Shown: positions 6,970 to 12,082 of the stretch, one piece after another
How the letters are laid out: each line of letters opens with the position of its first letter
Numbering within the stretch: position 1 is the first letter of the stretch
Assembly: GCA_002360295.1 (NCBI GenBank)
Contig: DEQI01000236.1
Span: 1,353 to 13,434 of the forward strand
Direction: 5' to 3'
DNA: 12,082 nt
Origin: Planococcaceae bacterium UBA3370
GTDB lineage: Bacteria; Bacillota; Bacilli; Bacillales_A; Planococcaceae
Position numbers and translations under genes: made by a program
Notes under the pieces: generated by a model
The model's input: only the letters and a program-made list of their open reading frames with translations
Told to the model about the DNA's origin: nothing
Database searches by the model: none

Positions 6970-9165
6970 ATGGACTACATGTTTAAGTTGCAGAATATAA
7001 TTAAACAGCAAGACCAACTATTTTTTTCGTTATGTCAAATAGCGAAACAACTAGATATAGGTGCGATGATTGTAGATCAACGAAATAATAACTCCATCGT
7101 TTTTGCAAACAATTTGTTAATGAAAATGACCGAATACAGTGAAGAGGAACTATACGGCGAATCTATTTCAAAAATGAGCGGACCTTTAACAGATGTAGAA
7201 CTTGAAATGCAGATTACTAAAAGCTTCCAATCAGGTGTACCATTTAAATCGACTATACGTCATTATCGTAAAGATCAAACCGTTTTTTGGGATGAAATTT
7301 CACTATTGCCTATAAACGATAAAGAAGGGATCCTACGATATTTTTTTATACTAGCGAAAGATGTTACAGATCAAGTAAATCTAGAAGATCTGTTGATTTT
7401 AGAAAGAGATATATATGCTTCCTTAGAAAGAGGAACAAATATTGTGCATGTCTTTGAACAAATAAGTGAGTATATTTCGAATGCTTTCCAAAAGGTCTGT
7501 CATGCCTGTGTCTATTTAAAGGACTCTAACGCTTTAAATTTAGTAGCTACAACATCTACACTTCCAAAGGATTTTAAACAAATAATTGCAACTATTGACT
7601 TACAACAATCCTTCAACAAACAGTTTATCGATGAGGTAATAAGTAGACCATTTCTTTTGTATGATCTGCAACAAGCTGAAAGATGGCCCCAATATTTTAA
7701 TTCAGCAAAACAGCATCATATTCAATCAGTGTGGCACCAGGTGTTTGAAAACCAAGAAGGTGAACTGATTGGTATGTTTTCGCTATATTTTGAGGAGCAA
7801 GTAAAACCTCGGTCGAGTAAAGTGTTTTTATTAAATCGTATAGCAGTCATTGCAACACTTGCCATACAATATTCAAATCAAAAGAAGGAAATTTACGAGC
7901 TTGCATATTATGATAACAAAACAGGTCTGCCGAATTATAAATTATTCCAAAACGAATTAAATTATCGCAAAGATTTTGATCAATGTGGGGTTATTTATAT
8001 TATTGAAGCAGGTGAATATCAAAATATTGTCGATCTATATGGAAGACAAGGTGGGGATACACTTCTATTCCAATTAGCACATCGATTAAGACAAATTCCA
8101 GCTTTACGGGATGCAATCATTGCTCGGTATACAAACTCCGCCATCATTATGGCAAGTACATGTGCGCTAAATGCTCATTTAGAGAATCATTTTAAAGAAA
8201 TAATAAGTAAGCCATTTAAAATTGAAAATAAAAATGTGTATATTACTATGAAAGTGGGCAATTCCGACTATAATCAGTGCATTTTAAAGGATGAAGCTGT
8301 AAAAAGAGCAGATACAGCTCTTTCTGTTGCATTAAAAAGCGTGGGCACTGTAATCGTAAAGTACGATGAGTCGCAAGTTGAAACAATACAACAAGAAATG
8401 GACGTTCTAGCTCATCTTTCTTCCGCTTTAGAAAAAGAAGAATTTATCCCGATGCTCCAACCGAAAGTGAATATTCAAACGGGGGAAATTGAAAGCTTTG
8501 AAGCATTAGCGCGTTGGAAATCGAGTGATATAGGGATTGTTTTACCAGCTCAATTTATTGCTGTCGCAGAAAGTACAGGTAACATACATAAAATTGATCG
8601 GATTATATTCAAAAAAGTACTAGCTTGGCTAAAAGATCGACAAGATGCAGGGAAGAAAATGTATGAAGTAGCTATTAATATTTCACCGAGTCATTTCTAT
8701 TACCCGAGTTTTGTAGAAAGTACGCTTCAACTAATTAAGTCTTACAATATAGATACACGCTATATAAAGCTTGAAATTACTGAAAGTATTGAGTTAGAAA
8801 ACATCAAACGGGCAAAAAAAACGATGAATGAGTTAAAAGCATATGGAATTTCTATCGCGATTGATGATTTTGGTGTAGGCTATTCATCTTTGAGTTATTT
8901 GCAAGAATTACCTTTTGATGAAATTAAAATCGACAAAAGCTTTATGGATCATTTATCAAATCCACGTATGCTTGCAGTGGTCAAAACAATCATTCAATTA
9001 GCTTCTAACTTAAATATGAAAGCTGTTGCAGAAGGAATTGAAACAGAAGAACAAAGTAATCAGCTAAAACAAATGGGCTGCATAGTTGGACAGGGATACT
9101 ATTATTATAAGCCAATGTCATTACACGCGATTGACGGTTTACTTGATGAATATGTTACATATTAA
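6970..9165 (+). CDS. PAS-GAF-degenerate GGDEF-EAL protein, probable cyclic-di-GMP phosphodiesterase
   Basis: This 731-residue soluble protein should hydrolyse cyclic-di-GMP to pGpG. Domains: PAS (about 28-135, ending FFILAKDVTDQ), GAF-like (about 150-305), a GGDEF fold (about 310-465) and EAL (about 478-725). The GGDEF site is dead: after R386-Y387 the usual GGDEF positions read T388, N389, S390, A391, I392. The EAL site looks complete: E511-A-L with R515, N570 (INISPSHF), E602 (LEITES), D632-D633 (IDDFGVGYSS), K653, E688 and E691 (VAEGIE) and Q708. So phosphodiesterase only, perhaps with the dead GGDEF domain as a GTP sensor. No membrane segment is visible. The start is uncertain: GGGGG (6961-6965) is 4 nt before ATG 6970 and 13 nt before ATG 6979. 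It follows its own leader and seems to be a single-gene unit. Confidence 0.9.
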   Translation: MDYMFKLQNIIKQQDQLFFSLCQIAKQLDIGAMIVDQRNNNSIVFANNLLMKMTEYSEEELYGESISKMSGPLTDVELEMQITKSFQSGVPFKSTIRHYRKDQTVFWDEISLLPINDKEGILRYFFILAKDVTDQVNLEDLLILERDIYASLERGTNIVHVFEQISEYISNAFQKVCHACVYLKDSNALNLVATTSTLPKDFKQIIATIDLQQSFNKQFIDEVISRPFLLYDLQQAERWPQYFNSAKQHHIQSVWHQVFENQEGELIGMFSLYFEEQVKPRSSKVFLLNRIAVIATLAIQYSNQKKEIYELAYYDNKTGLPNYKLFQNELNYRKDFDQCGVIYIIEAGEYQNIVDLYGRQGGDTLLFQLAHRLRQIPALRDAIIARYTNSAIIMASTCALNAHLENHFKEIISKPFKIENKNVYITMKVGNSDYNQCILKDEAVKRADTALSVALKSVGTVIVKYDESQVETIQQEMDVLAHLSSALEKEEFIPMLQPKVNIQTGEIESFEALARWKSSDIGIVLPAQFIAVAESTGNIHKIDRIIFKKVLAWLKDRQDAGKKMYEVAINISPSHFYYPSFVESTLQLIKSYNIDTRYIKLEITESIELENIKRAKKTMNELKAYGISIAIDDFGVGYSSLSYLQELPFDEIKIDKSFMDHLSNPRMLAVVKTIIQLASNLNMKAVAEGIETEEQSNQLKQMGCIVGQGYYYYKPMSLHAIDGLLDEYVTY

Positions 9166-9184
9166 GGACAAAAGAAAAGGAATC

Positions 9185-9209
9185 TCCAAGTAATTGAATA
9201 TTATTTGGA
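9185..9209 (+). terminator. Possible weak terminator hairpin after the phosphodiesterase gene
   Basis: TCCAAGTAA (9185-9193) pairs with TTATTTGGA (9201-9209), 9 bp with one G-U pair and a TTGAATA loop, 19 nt after the stop. It is AT-rich and followed by ATCATTATTTA, not a true T run, so termination would be inefficient. Confidence 0.3.
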
Positions 9210-9216
9210 ATCATTA

Positions 9217-9245
9217 TTTACATTCAAGCGAAAGTCGTCTACTAT
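9217..9245 (+). promoter_or_regulatory. Candidate sigma-A promoter for aspA
   Basis: TTTACA (9217-9222, 5 of 6 to the -35 consensus) and TACTAT (9240-9245, 4 of 6 to the -10) are 17 nt apart. The -10 overlaps a small hairpin, TCTACT (9238-9243) with AGTAGA (9251-9256), that might affect the 5' end of the RNA. Confidence 0.5.
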
Positions 9246-9311
9246 CATGAAGTAGAGCTCAACAATAGCTCATACAACTACATATTAATGTTAGCAAAAG
9301 GGGTATTAAAC

Positions 9312-10739
9312 ATGTCAGAATTACAGCAAGCACGTTTAGAGAAAGATTTCTTAGGAGAGCGTGAATTGCCTAAAGATGTTTATTATGGTATTCAAACATT
9401 ACGAGCAACTGAAAATTTCCCGATTACAGGTCTGTCACTACATGCTTCACTTATTAAAGCAATGGGTATGGTAAAAAAAGCGGCTGCACTAGGAAATATG
9501 GAAGTAGAGCTCTTGCCAAAAGAAATTGGTGTATCAATTGTACTTGCAGCGGATGAGGTAATCCAAGGGAAATTGGATTCGCAATTTATCGTTGACCCTA
9601 TTCAGGGGGGGGCAGGTACATCTATCAATATGAATACTAATGAAGTAATCGCCAACCGAGCACTTGAAATATTAGGAAAGGAAAAAGGTGATTACAAAAC
9701 GATTAGCCCGAATAACCATGTGAATATGTCTCAATCAACAAATGATGCTTTTCCAACAGCTATTCACATTGCTATATTAACATTACTAGAAGAATTACTT
9801 GCTACGATGCAACATATGAAAGATGGTTTTGATGCGAAAGCACAGCAATTTGCTCACGTTATTAAAATGGGTCGAACACATTTACAAGATGCTGTTCCGA
9901 TTCGACTTGGACAAGAATTTGAAGCATATAGCCGAGTAATCGAACGTGATATAAAGCGTATTGCTAGTACTCGTGAGCATTTATATGAAGTAAATATGGG
10001 CGCAACAGCGGTTGGAACAGGCCTGAATGCTGTACCATCTTATATTCAAGCGGTTGCCAATCATTTAGCTGAAATTTCAGGATTCCCATTAACGGGTGCA
10101 ACACATTTAGTAGATGCTACACAAAATACGGATGCGTATACGGAAGTATCTAGTGCTTTGAAAATCTGTATGATTAACATGTCGAAAATTTCGAACGATT
10201 TACGATTAATGGCCTCTGGTCCGCGTGCTGGTTTAGGGGAAATTACATTACCTGCGCGTCAACCAGGCTCTTCCATTATGCCTGGTAAAGTAAACCCAGT
10301 AATGCCGGAAGTGTTAAACCAAGTAGCATTCCAAGTAATCGGAAATGACCATACGATTTCAATGGCATCAGAAGCAGGTCAGTTAGAACTAAATGTAATG
10401 GAACCGGTTCTTGTCTTTAATTTAATTCAATCATTAAGTATTATGAATAATGTGTTTGAAGCGTTTACAGAGCATTGTTTAAAAGGCATTGAAGCAAATG
10501 AAGCTCGAATGAAAGAGTATGTTGAAAAAAGTGTCGGTGTATTAACGGCTGTTAATCCTCATATTGGCTATGAAGTGGCAGCTCGTATTGCAAGAGAGGC
10601 AATTGTTTCAGGTCGTTCGATTCGTGAATTATGTATTGCAGAAGGTGTACTGACTGAAGAACAGCTTGATTTAATTTTAGATCCTTATGAAATGACACAT
10701 CCAGGTATTGCAGGTTCAAGCATGTTAAAACATAAATAG
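9312..10739 (+). CDS. aspA: Aspartate ammonia-lyase (aspartase)
   Basis: Cytoplasmic enzyme converting L-aspartate to fumarate and ammonia, feeding the TCA cycle. An in-frame ATG exists at 9288, but AAAAGGGG (9296-9303) lies 8 nt before the ATG at 9312, and a start there (MSELQQARLEKDFLGERELP) matches how family members begin, giving 475 residues, the usual size. Motifs of the aspartase/fumarase superfamily are present: TSINMNTNEV (103-112), SQSTNDAFPTA (140-150), GRTHLQDAVP (187-196) and the flexible catalytic loop GSSIMPGKVNPVMPE (319-333) with the likely base S320. YGIQTLRATENFP near the N-terminus favours aspartase over fumarase. An uninterrupted run of eight G (9605-9612) encodes Gly-Gly just before the TSINMN motif. 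It has its own promoter and is followed by structured sequence ahead of cotE. Confidence 0.93.
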   Translation: MSELQQARLEKDFLGERELPKDVYYGIQTLRATENFPITGLSLHASLIKAMGMVKKAAALGNMEVELLPKEIGVSIVLAADEVIQGKLDSQFIVDPIQGGAGTSINMNTNEVIANRALEILGKEKGDYKTISPNNHVNMSQSTNDAFPTAIHIAILTLLEELLATMQHMKDGFDAKAQQFAHVIKMGRTHLQDAVPIRLGQEFEAYSRVIERDIKRIASTREHLYEVNMGATAVGTGLNAVPSYIQAVANHLAEISGFPLTGATHLVDATQNTDAYTEVSSALKICMINMSKISNDLRLMASGPRAGLGEITLPARQPGSSIMPGKVNPVMPEVLNQVAFQVIGNDHTISMASEAGQLELNVMEPVLVFNLIQSLSIMNNVFEAFTEHCLKGIEANEARMKEYVEKSVGVLTAVNPHIGYEVAARIAREAIVSGRSIRELCIAEGVLTEEQLDLILDPYEMTHPGIAGSSMLKHK

Positions 10740-10801
10740 GAAAAGTCAAAGTGCTTCGCTAGGCACTATTCCAAACTCTAGAAATTTAACTTTTCACTTT
10801 T
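10740..10801 (+). terminator. Possible weak terminator after aspA
   Basis: An inner hairpin AGTGCTT (10750-10756) / AGGCACT (10761-10767) with a CGCT loop and one G-U pair can be enclosed by GAAAAGT (10740-10746) pairing with ACTTTTC (10789-10795), followed by ACTTTTAAT. The outer closure is long-range and the T tract is only four, so aspA read-through into cotE is plausible. Confidence 0.35.
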
Positions 10802-10810
10802 AATAAACGT

Positions 10811-10878
10811 TTCCCCCTTCCTATCACCATTTAGGCGAGTGCCGCATAGACTAAGGCGAGCCACATAGGAAGGGGGAA
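10811..10878 (+). promoter_or_regulatory. Long hairpin hiding the cotE ribosome site
   Basis: TTCCCCCTTCCTAT (10811-10824) and ATAGGAAGGGGGAA (10865-10878) are a perfect 14-bp inverted repeat with a 40-nt loop. The right arm contains the cotE Shine-Dalgarno sequence, so in any transcript carrying both arms the ribosome site would be paired. AATTTTCG follows, so the same structure could also act as a poor terminator for aspA. The loop holds the promoter match at 10825-10853. Confidence 0.7.
10825..10853 (+). promoter_or_regulatory. Candidate sigma-K (possibly also sigma-E) promoter for cotE
   Basis: CATAGACTA (10845-10853) matches the sigma-K -10 consensus CATAnnnTA at every fixed base. An AC at 10826-10827 (within CACC) lies 17 nt upstream, near the spacing of sigma-K -35 elements. 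CATAGACT also fits the sigma-E -10 (CATAcAnT) with one change, but no good sigma-E -35 is seen. B. subtilis cotE is known to use sigma-E and sigma-K promoters. Transcription should begin near 10858-10862, after the left hairpin arm. Confidence 0.6.
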
Positions 10879-10884
10879 TTTTCG

Positions 10885-11463
10885 TTGAAACGATTACGTC
10901 AAATAGTGACAAAGGCTGTCGTAGCGAAAGGGAAAAAACGCACGGAATCTACAGAAACGCTATGTCCACCAAACGTTCCGACGAGTATTTTAGGTTGTTG
11001 GGTAATTAATCATCATTACCAAGCAAAAAAAGTAGGTAAATTTGTAGAGGTTTCTGGTAAATTTGATGTGAACGTATGGTATGCCTATAGCCAGCATTCA
11101 AAAACAGCGGTATACACAGAAACAATTACTTATCGCGATCGTATAAAATTAAAATATCGCGATGAAAATGTGAAAGATTCGAATGATGTGAATGCAACGG
11201 TTTTACAGCAGCCTAACTGTATTGAAGCGATCATAACACCATGCGGAGAAAAGTTCCAAGTTGTCATTGAACGTGAATTTTTAGTTGAAGTGATTGGCGA
11301 AACAACAGTATGTATTCATGTACATCCGCTTGAATTTGAAGATGAATGGGATTTTGAAGAATCATCTAGTTCATCATCTTCCTCTTCGTCGTCTTCATCT
11401 AGCTCATCCAGCTCTAGTTCAGGAAATCAACATCATGTAACCGAATCATCTTCATTTCATTAA
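10885..11463 (+). CDS. cotE: Spore outer-coat morphogenetic protein CotE, with a polyserine tail
   Basis: CotE organises the outer coat around the forespore and is made in the mother cell during sporulation. The start is TTG at 10885, supported by AAGGGGG ending 8 nt upstream and by the CotE-like N-terminus (KRLRQIVTKAVVAKGKK). No ATG lies near. The conserved body follows: SILGCWVINHHYQAKKVGK (about 35-53), FDVNVWYAYSQHSKT, IKLKYRDENV, VLQQPNCIEAII and EREFLVEVIGE (about 130-140). The tail is unusual: after a short acidic stretch (EFEDEWDFEE), residues 160-179 are 20 consecutive serines, then GNQHHVTESSSFH. From memory, B. subtilis CotE (about 181 residues) instead ends in a long acidic region. 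All six serine codons are used in the run. The leader hairpin and loop promoter suggest strict sporulation control. A terminator separates it from mutS. Confidence 0.93.
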   Translation: MKRLRQIVTKAVVAKGKKRTESTETLCPPNVPTSILGCWVINHHYQAKKVGKFVEVSGKFDVNVWYAYSQHSKTAVYTETITYRDRIKLKYRDENVKDSNDVNATVLQQPNCIEAIITPCGEKFQVVIEREFLVEVIGETTVCIHVHPLEFEDEWDFEESSSSSSSSSSSSSSSSSSSSGNQHHVTESSSFH

Positions 11464-11469
11464 ATGAAT

Positions 11470-11523
11470 GCGCTCAAATGTCTGCAATGAAGTAGATATG
11501 CGAGCGCTCTTTTTAATTTTTTT
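11470..11523 (+). terminator. Terminator after cotE
   Basis: GCGCTC (11470-11475) pairs with GAGCGC (11502-11507), with an inner helix ATGTCT (11478-11483) / AGATAT (11494-11499) across a small internal loop. TCTTTTTAATTTTTTT follows. This is a good intrinsic terminator. Confidence 0.8.
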
Positions 11524-11563
11524 ATATAATGAGTAGTACAACGACAGCAAGTGAGGGAAATAC

Positions 11564-12082
11564 ATGACTACATATACGCCGATGATGCAACAATATTTAT
11601 TAATAAAAGAAGACTATAAAGATGCTTTTGTATTTTTTCGTTTAGGTGACTTTTATGAATTGTTTTTTGATGATGCGGTAAAAGCATCACAATTACTCGA
11701 AATTACGTTAACAAGCCGTGATGCAGGTAGTAAGGACCGAGTGCCGATGTGTGGTGTACCTCATCATTCCGCGAAAAATTATATTGAAACTTTAGTTGCA
11801 AAAGGTTATAAAGTAGCCATTTGTGAACAGACAGAAGATCCAAAGGCAGCTAAAGGGGTTGTAAAACGTGAAGTCGTACAGCTGATTACCCCAGGAACTA
11901 TTATGGAAGGTAAGGCGATTGAAGGGAAAACAAATCACTATATAGCAGCTTCTGAACGTATCTCAAAAACTGAAATGGCCTTTGTAAAGATAGACGTATC
12001 AACAGGTGAAGCGACAGGATCTATCGTTGAAGGTGGCGTAAAGGAAGTATTACAGCAGTTACAGTCATATGGGATTCGAGAA
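11564..12082 (+). CDS. mutS: DNA mismatch repair protein MutS (3' end cut by window)
   Basis: MutS recognises mismatches and small loops in newly copied DNA and recruits MutL. The first 173 codons are present and stay open to the end of the window. Full-length proteins have about 850-900 residues, so only the mismatch-binding domain I and the start of the connector are seen. The Phe-x-Glu motif that inserts beside the mismatch is F30-Y31-E32 in [14 protein letters not shown]. Other family marks are [29 protein letters not shown] and [20 protein letters not shown] (11551-11557) lies 6 nt before the ATG. A TATAAT at 11525-11530 just after the cotE terminator could be a -10 box, but I see no good -35. 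From memory the cotE-mutS order is as in B. subtilis. Confidence 0.96.
   Translation, partial: MTTYTPMMQQYLLIKEDYKDAFVFFRLGDFYELFFDDAVKASQLLEITLTSRDAGSKDRVPMCGVPHHSAKNYIETLVAKGYKVAICEQTEDPKAAKGVVKREVVQLITPGTIMEGKAIEGKTNHYIAASERISKTEMAFVKIDVSTGEATGSIVEGGVKEVLQQLQSYGIRE

Noticed and set aside
6959..7000. A 13-codon frame overlapping the phosphodiesterase start, with AGGTG upstream
   Set aside because: Spacing from AGGTG (6951-6955) is only 3 nt and the peptide is unremarkable; kept only as a hint about translation, not as a gene.
6799..7017. A 72-codon hydrophobic frame on the - strand
   Set aside because: AT-rich antisense frame spanning the promoter region and start of the phosphodiesterase gene; no supporting signals.
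9288..9290. Upstream ATG as the aspA start
   Set aside because: No ribosome site before it, while the ATG at 9312 has AAAAGGGG at 8 nt and gives the family's usual N-terminus.
11525..11530. TATAAT as the mutS promoter
   Set aside because: It lies at the end of the T tract of the cotE terminator with no credible -35, so chance in an AT-rich stretch is likely; mentioned only in the mutS entry.

Overview
The window looks like a chromosomal segment of a low-GC, endospore-forming Firmicute, most likely of the Lysinibacillus/Solibacillus branch of the Planococcaceae. The evidence is AT-rich coding sequence, strong AGGAGG-type ribosome sites, a cotE spore-coat gene, and a gene order (miaB-ricA ... 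cotE-mutS) that from memory matches the Bacillus subtilis tdh-kbl-miaB-ymcA-cotE-mutS neighbourhood. All genes are on the + strand, both ends are cut inside genes, and I see no rRNA, tRNA, CRISPR or phage genes.

Layout. (1) 1-2262: the 3' part of korA and all of korB, a 2-oxoacid:ferredoxin oxidoreductase operon closed by a strong hairpin terminator. A second hairpin follows. (2) 2423-3943: a short membrane chemoreceptor. (3) 3944-4205: no gene. It holds a ~250-bp palindromic intergenic repeat with ~50-nt imperfect terminal inverted repeats. (4) 4209-4628: a perfect -10 box at the repeat's right edge, driving an unrecognised 114-residue helical protein. (5) 4631-6740: a promoter, miaB (tRNA ms2i6A37 methylthiotransferase) and ricA/ymcA 17 nt apart, then a terminator. 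(6) 6741-9165: a leader of about 230 bp and a PAS-GAF-(degenerate GGDEF)-EAL c-di-GMP phosphodiesterase. (7) 9217-10739: aspartate ammonia-lyase with a plausible sigma-A promoter. (8) 10811-11523: cotE, with an unusual hairpin/promoter leader and a 20-serine tail, closed by a terminator. (9) 11564-end: the start of mutS.

Functionally the set mixes core metabolism (oxidoreductase, aspartase), tRNA modification and RNA maturation (MiaB, RicA), signalling (chemoreceptor, c-di-GMP phosphodiesterase), sporulation (CotE) and mismatch repair (MutS). Compared with B. subtilis, the phosphodiesterase and aspartase genes lie between ricA and cotE.

The most interesting signal is upstream of cotE. A perfect 14-bp inverted repeat (10811-10824 / 10865-10878) places the cotE Shine-Dalgarno sequence in its right arm. 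A good match to a late-sporulation sigma-K promoter (AC ... CATAGACTA) sits inside the loop. Read-through RNA from aspA would carry both arms and hide the ribosome site, while RNA started at the loop promoter would lack the left arm and leave it free. This is inferred from sequence alone.
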